In this document: positions 42,807 to 51,559 of the stretch, piece after piece
How the letters are laid out: each line of letters opens with the position of its first letter
Numbering within the stretch: the stretch's first letter is position 1
Source of the DNA: Gemmatimonadaceae bacterium
GTDB lineage: Bacteria > Gemmatimonadota > Gemmatimonadetes > Gemmatimonadales > Gemmatimonadaceae
NCBI GenBank assembly: GCA_020852815.1
Contig: JADZAN010000036.1
Span: 62,001-126,000, forward strand
Reading direction: 5' to 3'
DNA: 64,000 bases
The notes under the pieces: model-generated
What the model saw: only the letters and a program-made list of their open reading frames with translations
Told to the model about the DNA's origin: nothing
The model's database searches: none
Translations under genes and position numbers: made by a program

Positions 42807-44285
42807 GTGCCGTCCGCGTCCCTCCCCTCGACACTCGGCGCCCTCAAGGCGCACCCGCTTGGCGACCGTCGACGCGTCTTGCGTTCCGTGAAGGATGAGC
42901 TTCGCGAGAACCTGATGGCGAAGTTGCGCGACGGTGGGGCGCTGTTCGACGGCGTGATCGGTTACGAGGACACCGTGATGCCGCAGATCGTGAACGCGAT
43001 CCTGGCGCGGCACAACTTCATCCTGCTGGGGCTTCGCGGGCAGGCCAAGTCGCGAATCCTGCGCGCGCTGGTCACGCTGCTGGACGAGGTGATACCGACG
43101 GTGGCGGGGAGCGAGATCAACGACAACCCGTATGCGCCAATCTCGAAGTTCGCGCGCCAGCGACAGGAGGAGATGGGCGACGAGACGCCGATCGCGTGGG
43201 TGGAGCGCAGTCACCGCTACGTGGAGAAGCTGGCCACGCCGGACGTGACGATCGCCGACATCATCGGCGACGTGGACCCGATCAAGGCGGCGCGCGGGGG
43301 ACACATCCTGTCCGACGAGCTGACGATCCACTACGGGATGCTGCCGCGCGCGAACCGCGGGATCTTCGCCCTGAATGAACTCCCCGACCTCGCCGGCAAG
43401 GTGCAGGTAGGGTTGTTCAACATCATGCAGGAGGGCGACGTCCAGATCAAGGGATATCCGGTCCGCCTCGCCCTCGACGTGCTGCTCTGCTTCACCGCGA
43501 ATCCCGAGGACTACACGGCGCGCGGCAAGATCATCACGCCGCTCAAGGACCGCATCGGGAGCGAGGTGCTCACGCACTATCCCGAAACGGTGGAGCTGGG
43601 GATGCAGATCACGGCGCAGGAGGCGTGGACCAATCGCGGGACGCTTCCGGTGCGGATTCCCGACTTCGTGTCGGAGGTGATCGAGCGGATCGCGTTCGAG
43701 GCGCGCACCGACAAGCGCATCGACCGTCGTTCGGGCGTCTCGCAGCGCATGCCGATCTCGGTGCTGGAGAGCGTGGTGTCGAACGCGGAGCGTCGCGCCC
43801 TGCGGCACGGGACGCCGGAGATCGTGCCGCGCCTCTCGGACCTGTACGCAGCGCTTCCCGCCATCACCGGCAAGATCGAGTTGGAGTACGAGGGCGAGCT
43901 GGTCGGCTCGGCGCACATCGCGCGGGAACTGATCCGGCGTGCGGCCGACGGCGTCTTCCGCGACCGGGCGGGGGGCGTCAACCTCGACGACATCATCCTC
44001 TGGTTCGAGGACGGTGCGGCGTTGCAGGTGACGGACGACGTGGAGGCATCCGTGCTGGCCCGTGCCTTCGCGGTCGTGCCCGGGCTGGTGGCGCTGGTGC
44101 ATCGCGTGGGGCTGGCCATGCCGACGGACGACGCGACGACGTCGGCGGCGTGCGAACTCGTGCTGGAGTCGCTGGTGGCGCGCCGAAAGGTGTCGCGCTC
44201 GGACACGGGACAGTACGTGCGCTCTCCGCAGGAGCGCCGGGGGCGCGGCGGCCAGCAGGACCTCGGCGGCGGCCTGTCGGCCTGA
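42807..44285 (+). CDS. MoxR/magnesium-chelatase-like AAA+ ATPase
   Basis: A 492-residue AAA+ ATPase. After an N-terminal helical lead, the P-loop reads LLGLRGQAKSR, with Ala where Gly usually precedes the Lys. Further elements are GDVDPIKAARGGHIL, the Walker B-like NRGIFALNELPDL, and the sensor FTANPEDYTARGKII. MoxR ATPases act as chaperones with VWA-domain partners. Here the likely partner (56047-57327) is about 12 kb away. GTG 42807 has GGAG five bases upstream. The C-terminus is a low-complexity Gly/Arg/Gln tail. Confidence 0.87.
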   Translation: MPSASLPSTLGALKAHPLGDRRRVLRSVKDELRENLMAKLRDGGALFDGVIGYEDTVMPQIVNAILARHNFILLGLRGQAKSRILRALVTLLDEVIPTVAGSEINDNPYAPISKFARQRQEEMGDETPIAWVERSHRYVEKLATPDVTIADIIGDVDPIKAARGGHILSDELTIHYGMLPRANRGIFALNELPDLAGKVQVGLFNIMQEGDVQIKGYPVRLALDVLLCFTANPEDYTARGKIITPLKDRIGSEVLTHYPETVELGMQITAQEAWTNRGTLPVRIPDFVSEVIERIAFEARTDKRIDRRSGVSQRMPISVLESVVSNAERRALRHGTPEIVPRLSDLYAALPAITGKIELEYEGELVGSAHIARELIRRAADGVFRDRAGGVNLDDIILWFEDGAALQVTDDVEASVLARAFAVVPGLVALVHRVGLAMPTDDATTSAACELVLESLVARRKVSRSDTGQYVRSPQERRGRGGQQDLGGGLSA

Positions 44286-44292
44286 CGATCGC

Positions 44293-44838
44293 ATGCCGAC
44301 GACGCGCCGCCCCGCTCGTGCCGGCGTCGCCGCCCGGCGGCCGTCGCGCGTCGTGATCCGCGCGGCCACTCCCGCCGACCTCGATGCGGTGGTGTCGCTG
44401 CGGCTGGCCTTGCTGCGCGAGGAAGCGCGCAATCCGCTGTTTGCCCGCGCGCGTCGTGACCTGCCGTCGCGCGTGGCCGACCTCACGGCGTTGCAGCTGT
44501 CGGCGACCGGCGAGGTGACGCTGCTGGCGCTGCACGGAGCCGACGCCATCGGGATCCTGCGCGCCACCAGCTCGCGCGGCACCCGCCTCGTCCACCCGTT
44601 GCGTTATGGCTTCCTCACCTCAGCCTACGTGCGCCCCGCGCACCGGCGCGCCGGCGTGCTGCGGCGCCTGCTCGAGGGCGCCGAGGCCTGGTGCCGCGAC
44701 CAGGGACTCACCGAAGTGCGATTGCACTGCGCGCTGGAGAACGTCGAGGGGAACCAGGCGTGGGACGCCCTCGGCTACGCCCCCGCCGAAGTGGTGCGGC
44801 GCCGCGTCCTCCCGCCGCGACCGCGGCGGTCGGAGTAG
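44293..44838 (+). CDS. GNAT-family N-acetyltransferase
   Basis: A 181-residue acetyl-CoA-dependent acyltransferase. After an Arg-rich N-terminus (about 1-20), the GNAT fold begins VVIRAATPADLDAVVSLR, has the acetyl-CoA-binding block YVRPAHRRAGVLRRLLEGA, and ends with CALENVEGNQAWDALGYAPAEV. Substrate is unknown. It begins seven bases after the ATPase stop and is followed three bases later by the next gene. Confidence 0.88.
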   Translation: MPTTRRPARAGVAARRPSRVVIRAATPADLDAVVSLRLALLREEARNPLFARARRDLPSRVADLTALQLSATGEVTLLALHGADAIGILRATSSRGTRLVHPLRYGFLTSAYVRPAHRRAGVLRRLLEGAEAWCRDQGLTEVRLHCALENVEGNQAWDALGYAPAEVVRRRVLPPRPRRSE

Positions 44839-44841
44839 GAC

Positions 44842-45477
44842 ATGCCCGTCGTCACCGTCTCCCGGACGTTTGGCTCGGGCGGCAGCCTGGTGGCCGCGGA
44901 GCTGTCCCGCCGGCTGCAATGGGCGCTGCTCGACAACGCCTTCGTGGAACGCGTCGCCATCGGGCTGCACACGACGCCGGCGCACGTGCAGGCCATCGAG
45001 GAGCGACGCCCGTCGCTGGCCGAGCGCATTGCCGACGCCTTCGCCTACAGTTCGCAGGAGATGCTGTCGGCGCCGCTGGGCGCCCCGCTCCCCCCCACGG
45101 AGGAGCGGATACTCGAAGTGACGCACCGGGTGATCGACGAGGCCGTGGCGCGCGGACCGGTGGTGCTGGTGGGGCGCGGCGCGCAGGCATGGCTGGCCAA
45201 CCGCGTCGATGCGGTGCACTTCCTCTGCGTCGCGCCGCACGACGCCTGCGTGTCGCGAGTCGTGGAGCGCGAGCGCGTGACGCCGGCCGACGCGGCGAAG
45301 CTGATCGAGGACACCAATCGCAATCGCGAGGCCTATGTGCGGCGCAACTGGCAACGCGAGTGGCGTGACCCCGCCAACTACCACCTGTGCGTCAACACGG
45401 GGTTGCTGGGGATCGACGGCGCCGTGAACGTGGTGGAATCGTTCGTGCGCGAGCGGCTGGGAATCATGCCGCGCTGA
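44842..45477 (+). CDS. Cytidylate-kinase-like protein
   Basis: A 211-residue P-loop protein of the cytidylate-kinase-like family (AAA_26). The N-terminus MPVVTVSRTFGSGGSLVAAE holds a P-loop-like glycine-rich motif. GPVVLVGRGAQAWLAN and VSRVVERERVTPADAAKLIED are typical of the family, as is NRNREAYVRRNW. True Cmk activity is uncertain, since these proteins form a separate branch. It ends before the convergent GH3 gene. Confidence 0.82.
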   Translation: MPVVTVSRTFGSGGSLVAAELSRRLQWALLDNAFVERVAIGLHTTPAHVQAIEERRPSLAERIADAFAYSSQEMLSAPLGAPLPPTEERILEVTHRVIDEAVARGPVVLVGRGAQAWLANRVDAVHFLCVAPHDACVSRVVERERVTPADAAKLIEDTNRNREAYVRRNWQREWRDPANYHLCVNTGLLGIDGAVNVVESFVRERLGIMPR

Positions 45478-45536
45478 CCCGGCCGCGCCGCGTCGGACGC
45501 CCTGGCGCACGCGACGCGTGACGGCGCTGTTCGCTG

Positions 45537-48149
45537 TCAGGGCGCGCGCACGTCGATGACGGCGCGCAGGCGCGCATCGGCCGAGGAGGGGCCCGCCAGC
45601 AGGATGAAGCGCCCCGGCTCCACCACGCGCGCCAGCGCCGCGTTGATCAGGGCGAACCGCTCGGCGGGGAGCACGACGTCGGCGGTGCGCGACGCACCAG
45701 CGGCGAGCGAGACGCGCGCGCTCCCGGCCAGCGCCAAGACCGGACGCGCCACGCTTGCCACCTCGTCGCGCAGGTAGAGCTGCACCACCTCGTGCGCCGG
45801 GCGCTCACCCGTGTTGCGCAGGAAGATGCGAGCAACCACCGCCTGCCCCGCTCGCGGCGACGTCGGCGCCACGATCATCGAGTCGTAGGCAATCGCGCTG
45901 TAGCCAAGGCCGTGGCCAAAAGCGAAGGCGGGGCGACCGGTGAGGTCGAGATAATCATCGCCACGCCCGGTGGGGCGGTGAAAGTACGAGAGCGGGAGCT
46001 GCCCCTCGGCGCGCGGAACGGTGATCGGGAGATGCCCCGACGGCGGCGAGTCGCCGAGCAGGAGTGCGGCCAGCGCCTCGCCGCCAGCCTCACCCGGGTA
46101 CCACGCCTGCACGAGTGCCCCGACCCGGTCGCGCCAGGACTCGGTGATCACCGCGCTGCCGGCGATCAGGACGACGACGACCGGGCGCCCAGTGGCGATG
46201 ACGGCGTCGATGAGCGCCTCCTGGTGCCCCGGCAGGCGCAACGATGCGCGGTCACGAAACTCCCCCTCCTCGATGCCGGCGACCACCACGGCCACGTCGC
46301 TTTCCCGCGCCAGCGCTGCCGCACGCGCAATGTCGCCGCGCCAGTCTCGCGCCGTCGCATGGTCCCACAACAGGCGGATGCGCCCGGCGCCCGTGCTCTC
46401 GAAGTACTCGAGGCGGATGGCGATGTCCCGCCCAACGGTGACGGGGACGGTGATGCTCGCGGTGGAGTAGCTCCGCTTGTGCCAGCGGTCGATGACCAGG
46501 CGGCCGTCGACGTAGAGGCGAACGCCGTCGTTTCCCTCCACGGCGAGCGTGAGGGGTCCGGAGGCCGGGGGGGTGAGCGTCCCTTCCCAGCGCGCGGAGT
46601 ACCAACCGTAGGCGAGGGTGCTATCGGGGCCGCCGAATGGCCAGGTGAAGTCGATGGTGGCATCGGTGCGCGTGAGCGATGGCGCACCGGCAAGGGTGAT
46701 GTTGGGGAAGTAGGTGCCCCGCAGCCCGCCGCCTAACGCTGATGCCGGGACGGGGACGAGTGCGGGGCTCCCGCGTCCCGGCCCCGGGGCATAGCGCACC
46801 TCGCCGCGCCCGCGGAGCCGCGACTCGAGTCCGGCGCGAATCGACACCACGCGTTCTCCCGGCCCCGCATAGCCACCCAGCCGGGCCTCGTCGGCATCCA
46901 CGCCGATGAGGGCGATGCGTCGCGGTGAGCGCAGGGGGAGCGCCTGACCGTCGTTATGCAGCAGGACGAACGAGGCGCGCGCGGCCTCGGCGGCCAGCGC
47001 TCGATGCTCGGCGCGCATCGCGCTGTCGGATGCGCTGTCGAAGCGCACATACGGCTGTTCGAAGAGGCCAAGCTCGAACTTGAGACGGAGGACGCGCAGG
47101 ACGGCGCGATCGATGACGTCGCGTGGGATGCGGCCGGGCTCGAAGGCGGGGCGGAAGAGCGCGGCGTGGCTGGCCGACGTCTGCAGGATGACGTCCAGCC
47201 CGACCTCGAGCGCGCGCTGCGCCGACGCCGGGTAGTCGCCCGCGGTCATGTGGAGGACGTTGGCCCCTCCCACCCCGCCGGCGTCGGACATCACGACACC
47301 GGTGAAGCCCCAGTTCGTGCGCAACGTCTCCGTGAGCAGGAAGCGGCTCGCCGACGCCGGGGCGCCGTTGACGGAGTTGTACGACGCCATGACCGAGCGT
47401 GCGCCGCCAGCCGCAATCGCCGAGCGAAAGGGGGGAAAGTGCAGCGCGTCGAGCCACTGTCCATCGAGGTCGATCGGGTAGCTGTCACGCCCGCCCTCGC
47501 CCACATTGGCGACGAAGTGCTTGGGCGTGGTGACGACGCCGGCTTGCTCGACGGCGTGCACGAAGGCCACCCCCAGCTGCGAGGCGAGCTGCGGGTCCTC
47601 GCCGAACGTCTCCTCGGTGCGTCCCCAGCGAACGTCGGTGGCCACGTTGAGCACCGGCGATAGCAGCTGACGGATGCCGCGCTCGCGCGCCTCGCGCGCG
47701 GTGGCAGCGGCCACGCGCGCCACGAGCGCTGAATCCCACGTGGCGGCGAGGGCGATGGCCTGGGGAAAGACCGTCGCCCCACCCTGCGCCAACCCGTGCA
47801 GCCCCTCCTCCCATGGAATCATCGGGATGCCGAGGCGCGTGCGCGTGACGAAGTAGCGCTGCAGGGCATTGATGCGCTCGGCGACCTCGCGCGCACCGCC
47901 ACCTGGCCCCGGCCGCACCTGCAGGCCGTACACGCCGTGTTGCAGCACCGCCAGGTCGAGCGTGGTGTCGTCGGGGATGGCGAAGAGCTGCCAGAACTTC
48001 TCCTCCGACGTCATGCGCGCGAGGAGATCGGCGGCGCGCACGTCCGGCGAGAGCGATGCGTTCCGATAGCTCGCGTCGCGCGGCGCACACCCACCGAGTG
48101 CGAGAAGACCCGCGGCGCAGGCGATGAGCGAGGCACGTCGACGATGCAT
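45537..48149 (-). CDS. Glycoside hydrolase family 3 lipoprotein with PA14 domain
   Basis: Predicted beta-glucosidase/xylosidase of about 870 residues. The signal MHRRRASLIACAAGLLALGGC has a lipobox (LGGC), so it is probably membrane-anchored and extracytoplasmic. The GH3 barrel contains IPMIPWEEGLHGLA and the nucleophile region GVVMSDAGGVGG. The second GH3 domain is interrupted by a PA14 carbohydrate-binding insert (about residues 490-610, containing GTYFPNITLAG and NDGVRLYVDGRLVIDRW). The C-terminus is a fibronectin-like fold (FGHGLGYSAIAYD onwards). ATG 48149 is chosen over 48248 because it gives the signal peptide. Confidence 0.92.
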   Translation of the reverse strand: MHRRRASLIACAAGLLALGGCAPRDASYRNASLSPDVRAADLLARMTSEEKFWQLFAIPDDTTLDLAVLQHGVYGLQVRPGPGGGAREVAERINALQRYFVTRTRLGIPMIPWEEGLHGLAQGGATVFPQAIALAATWDSALVARVAAATAREARERGIRQLLSPVLNVATDVRWGRTEETFGEDPQLASQLGVAFVHAVEQAGVVTTPKHFVANVGEGGRDSYPIDLDGQWLDALHFPPFRSAIAAGGARSVMASYNSVNGAPASASRFLLTETLRTNWGFTGVVMSDAGGVGGANVLHMTAGDYPASAQRALEVGLDVILQTSASHAALFRPAFEPGRIPRDVIDRAVLRVLRLKFELGLFEQPYVRFDSASDSAMRAEHRALAAEAARASFVLLHNDGQALPLRSPRRIALIGVDADEARLGGYAGPGERVVSIRAGLESRLRGRGEVRYAPGPGRGSPALVPVPASALGGGLRGTYFPNITLAGAPSLTRTDATIDFTWPFGGPDSTLAYGWYSARWEGTLTPPASGPLTLAVEGNDGVRLYVDGRLVIDRWHKRSYSTASITVPVTVGRDIAIRLEYFESTGAGRIRLLWDHATARDWRGDIARAAALARESDVAVVVAGIEEGEFRDRASLRLPGHQEALIDAVIATGRPVVVVLIAGSAVITESWRDRVGALVQAWYPGEAGGEALAALLLGDSPPSGHLPITVPRAEGQLPLSYFHRPTGRGDDYLDLTGRPAFAFGHGLGYSAIAYDSMIVAPTSPRAGQAVVARIFLRNTGERPAHEVVQLYLRDEVASVARPVLALAGSARVSLAAGASRTADVVLPAERFALINAALARVVEPGRFILLAGPSSADARLRAVIDVRAP

Positions 48150-48290
48150 CGAGCGCAGGCAGCGGGTTGGTCGGGCGGGAGCGCGCACGCGGGCAACGCC
48201 GTACGTCGGGAACGCGACGAAGATGCCCGGCGCCCTCGCGGCCGGCAATCGTGCGCCGCAACTTCCCTCACCCTCACTCCTGGACGTTGC

Positions 48291-49217
48291 ATGTCACGCT
48301 GGTCATGGCGCACCGTTGTCGCCCGTTCTCCCCGTCTGTGGCGGCTCGTCTCGAGCGCCTCCACGTTGCTCGTCGCGACCGCAGTTGCGTCACCTGAGGC
48401 GCGGGCGCAAGGAGTGCCGCGACGCGCCAGCATCAGTGCACACAGCGCCGCGGAGCAACGCGCCCTGGCCGCCGCCGGGAGTGTGCGCATCGCCGAACTC
48501 CCGTGGACGGAGGCGATCGCTCGCCTCGACAGCTCGACCGTGGTGGTGATCCCGATCGGTGCCGAGGCCAAGGAGCATGGGCCGCACCTGCCGCTGAACA
48601 ACGATTGGTTGCTGGCGGAGTACTTCGCGCAGCGCGTCGCGTCGAAGACACCGGTCGTGCTCTATCCCACGATCAACTACCACTTCTATCCGTCGTTCGT
48701 CGAGTATCCCGGGTCGACCACGTTGCAGCTGGAGACGGCGCGCGACGTGGTGATCGACATCGTGCGCACGATCGCCCGGCACGGGCCGCGCCGCTTCTAC
48801 ATCCTCAACACCGGCGTCTCGACGCTGCGCGCCCTTGCACCGGCGCGCGACACACTCGTCGCCGATGGCCTCGTGGTGCGCTACACCGACATCTTGAACG
48901 TGGGGCGCGAGGCGGAGGAACGCGTGCGCCAACAGCGCGGCGGGACGCACGCCGACGAGATCGAGACGTCGATGATGCTGTACATGCATCCCGAGGTGGT
49001 CGACATGAGGAGAGCGCTGGACGACTACCATCCGGGAAGCGGCGGGCTGACCCGTGACTCGGTGCGCGCGGTTCGCGAGCAGAAGGTCTGGTCGCGCTCG
49101 GGGACGTTCGGCAACGCCACGCTCGCCACCCGCGAGAAGGGGCGAATCGTGACCGAGGCGCAGGTCGCCGGGATGCTGGCCGAGATCGAGGCATTGCGTC
49201 GCGCGACGATCCCGTAG
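48291..49217 (+). CDS. Creatininase-family hydrolase, exported
   Basis: A 308-residue creatininase-fold amidohydrolase with an N-terminal signal region (LVSSASTLLVATAVAS, cleaved near ARAQ). Metal ligands are seen in IPIGAEAKEHGPHLPLNND and in the later GGTHADEIETSMML. Family members open lactam or formamide rings; the substrate here is unknown. An exported version is uncommon, since creatininase relatives are usually cytoplasmic. It is divergent from the GH3 gene with a 141-base gap and is followed by another secreted hydrolase. Confidence 0.85.
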   Translation: MSRWSWRTVVARSPRLWRLVSSASTLLVATAVASPEARAQGVPRRASISAHSAAEQRALAAAGSVRIAELPWTEAIARLDSSTVVVIPIGAEAKEHGPHLPLNNDWLLAEYFAQRVASKTPVVLYPTINYHFYPSFVEYPGSTTLQLETARDVVIDIVRTIARHGPRRFYILNTGVSTLRALAPARDTLVADGLVVRYTDILNVGREAEERVRQQRGGTHADEIETSMMLYMHPEVVDMRRALDDYHPGSGGLTRDSVRAVREQKVWSRSGTFGNATLATREKGRIVTEAQVAGMLAEIEALRRATIP

Positions 49218-49373
49218 GGTGTCCCGGAGGGGAGCCTGGAAGGCGTCCCGTCTCAACTTTACGCCGCCGGTGGGCGTTTCCCTTCTTGCCGGCACGCGAA
49301 GTCCATCCAGCGTTGTCGGCACCCGCGGCGGCAGTGGCACATGCCGCCGCCCCACTCCATGCAAGGGTTCCGT

Positions 49374-51350
49374 ATGCGCTCCTTCCTCCGGCTCCTCGCC
49401 GCCCTCCGGCTCCTCACCGCCCTCCCGCTCGTTGCAGCGGCCGTGGCCGGTGCCCAACCGCCGCAGATGGGCAACACCGTGCAACTGCGCGCGCGCCGCG
49501 ACTCGCTCGAGTCCGAACTGCAGCGCATCGCCATCGTCGACCGGAAGGTCATGGTGGTCATGCGCGACGGGCTGCGGATGCAGGCCGACATCTATCGCCC
49601 ACGGCAGGCGAGCCAGAAGGTCCCGGCGATCTTTGTCCGCACGCCGTACAACTTCAACTGGTGGGACGTGCGCCTGGGCGCCCCCGCCGACATGTCGCAA
49701 CAGCTGGAGGCGGTGAAGCGCGGCTACGCCTACGTGGTGATGAACGAGCGCGGCCACTTCTTCTCCGAGGGGAACTACGACATCCTTGGACCGCCAACGA
49801 CCGATGGCTACGACGCGATCCAGTGGATCTCGACGCAGTCGTGGGCCAATGGCAAGGTCGGATTGATCGGGTGCTCGTCGACGGCCGAGTGGCAGATGGC
49901 CGTCGCCGCGCAGGCGCCGCCCGGGCTGGGCACGATCATCCCGCAGGGATTCGGGGCGGGGGTGGGACGTGTGGGGCCGTACTACGAGCAGGGCAACTGG
50001 TATCGCGGCGGCGCGGTGCAGATGCTCTTCATCGCCTGGCTGTACGGCGAACAGAACCAGGTGCGCCCCATGCTCCCGGCCAACCTGACACAGGAGGAGC
50101 GCATTCGCTTCTCCAAGTCGTTCGATCTCGGGCAGCAGCTGCCGCCGGTGGACTGGGCCCGCGCGCTGCGCCACCTCCCGGAGATGGACATCCTCAAGGC
50201 GGTCGACGGCCCGCGCGGGATCTTTGCCGACTCGATGCCGGGCATTGCCACGGGCGGCGCGATGGTGAAGCGCGCGCCTAACGACTCGGCGTGGTACCGC
50301 GGCGGCCTGTTCCACGACAACATGACCATCAACGTCCCCGGACTCTGGTTCATGTCCTGGTACGACGTGTCGGTGGGGCCCAACCTCGCGACATACAACC
50401 ACGTGCGAAAGACCGCACGCCCCGAGATCGCCAACCAGCAGTACGCCGTCATCGCCCCCACGCTCCACTGCGCCTACAAGCGGGCAACGGAAAACACGAT
50501 CGTCGGCGAACGCAGCGTGGGCGATGCACGCCTGGACTACGACGCGCTCACCTTCGGCTGGTTCGACATCTTCCTCAAGGGCGAACAGAGCCGCCTGCTC
50601 GACACCCTCCCCAAGGTGCGCTACTACACGATGGGAATGAACAAGTGGCAGTCCGCCGAGAGCTGGCCGCCCAAGGGTGCCGAAACGCTGACGTATTTCC
50701 TCGCCAGCGGGGGCAAGGCCAACTCGGCCAAGGGCGACGGCGTCCTCACCACGAAGCCGCCCAAGGTCGACACACCCGACGCCTTCTCATACGACCCGAT
50801 GAACCCGGTCCCGTCGTACGGCGGCAACGTGTGCTGCACGGGGAACGCGGTGATCGGCGGCGCACTGGACCAGCAGAAGATGGAGGAACGCGACGACATC
50901 CTCGTCTACACCAGCGAACCGATGAAGGAAGGAATGGAGGTCAGCGGCCCGGTCGAGCTCACACTCTACGTCTCCACCGACGTCAAGGACACCGACTTCA
51001 CGGTGAAGCTGATCGATGTCTACCCGGACGGTCGGGCCTACAATCTGGATGAATCGATCCAGCGGGCGCGCTACCGGGAGGGCTACGACAAGGTGGTGTG
51101 GATGGAGAAGGAGAAGGTCTACAAGGTGAAGGTCGGCCCGCTCACGACGTCGAACTACTTCGAACCCGGACACCGCCTGCGCATCGAGGTCTCGGGGTCG
51201 AACTTCCCCCGCTTCGACCGGAACATGAACACCGGCGGCAAGAACTACGACGAGACAACCGGTGTCGTGGCCCACAACAAGGTCCACCACAGCACCAAAT
51301 ATCCGGCGTCGCTGACCGTCACCGTCGTCAAGCGAAAGACCGCGTCCTGA
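49374..51350 (+). CDS. Exported CocE/NonD-family (S15) hydrolase
   Basis: A 658-residue serine hydrolase of the X-Pro dipeptidyl-peptidase/cocaine esterase group. A signal peptide (about 1-24, [20 protein letters not shown]) precedes the alpha/beta hydrolase domain, which has nucleophile Ser in [13 protein letters not shown], Asp in [13 protein letters not shown] and His in APTLHCAYK. The C-terminal jelly-roll (about 440-655) contains [15 protein letters not shown]. Acyl-peptide or acyl-ester cleavage is likely; the exact substrate is unknown. ATG 49374 has AAGGG six bases upstream. Confidence 0.9.
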   Translation: MRSFLRLLAALRLLTALPLVAAAVAGAQPPQMGNTVQLRARRDSLESELQRIAIVDRKVMVVMRDGLRMQADIYRPRQASQKVPAIFVRTPYNFNWWDVRLGAPADMSQQLEAVKRGYAYVVMNERGHFFSEGNYDILGPPTTDGYDAIQWISTQSWANGKVGLIGCSSTAEWQMAVAAQAPPGLGTIIPQGFGAGVGRVGPYYEQGNWYRGGAVQMLFIAWLYGEQNQVRPMLPANLTQEERIRFSKSFDLGQQLPPVDWARALRHLPEMDILKAVDGPRGIFADSMPGIATGGAMVKRAPNDSAWYRGGLFHDNMTINVPGLWFMSWYDVSVGPNLATYNHVRKTARPEIANQQYAVIAPTLHCAYKRATENTIVGERSVGDARLDYDALTFGWFDIFLKGEQSRLLDTLPKVRYYTMGMNKWQSAESWPPKGAETLTYFLASGGKANSAKGDGVLTTKPPKVDTPDAFSYDPMNPVPSYGGNVCCTGNAVIGGALDQQKMEERDDILVYTSEPMKEGMEVSGPVELTLYVSTDVKDTDFTVKLIDVYPDGRAYNLDESIQRARYREGYDKVVWMEKEKVYKVKVGPLTTSNYFEPGHRLRIEVSGSNFPRFDRNMNTGGKNYDETTGVVAHNKVHHSTKYPASLTVTVVKRKTAS

Positions 51351-51559
51351 CGGCCGCGCGAGTGGCGCCCGGTCAGCACGACCGGCGCGCTACTCGTTTG
51401 CCGACCGTGGCCTGCCGATACTCCCACTGAGTCCTCGTCGAGGCATCTGCCCTCGCGCAGGACGTCACGCCCCAACCGCAACGCCCGGATCACTGTCGAC
51501 GCCACGGCTCGTACGCGTCGCGTCGATTGACCATACCGTATGGCCAAGCTTCCGAACAC

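Noticed and set aside
49255-49285. ACGCC-N7-GGCGT followed by TTTCCC considered as a terminator of the creatininase-like gene
   Set aside because: The five-base stem is too short for confidence in a sequence of this GC content.
51527-51559. TTGACC before the PAS kinase considered as a -35 box, and TTG 51527 as its start
   Set aside because: No fitting -10 hexamer lies at 16-18 bases, and ATG 51560 gives a cleaner N-terminus.
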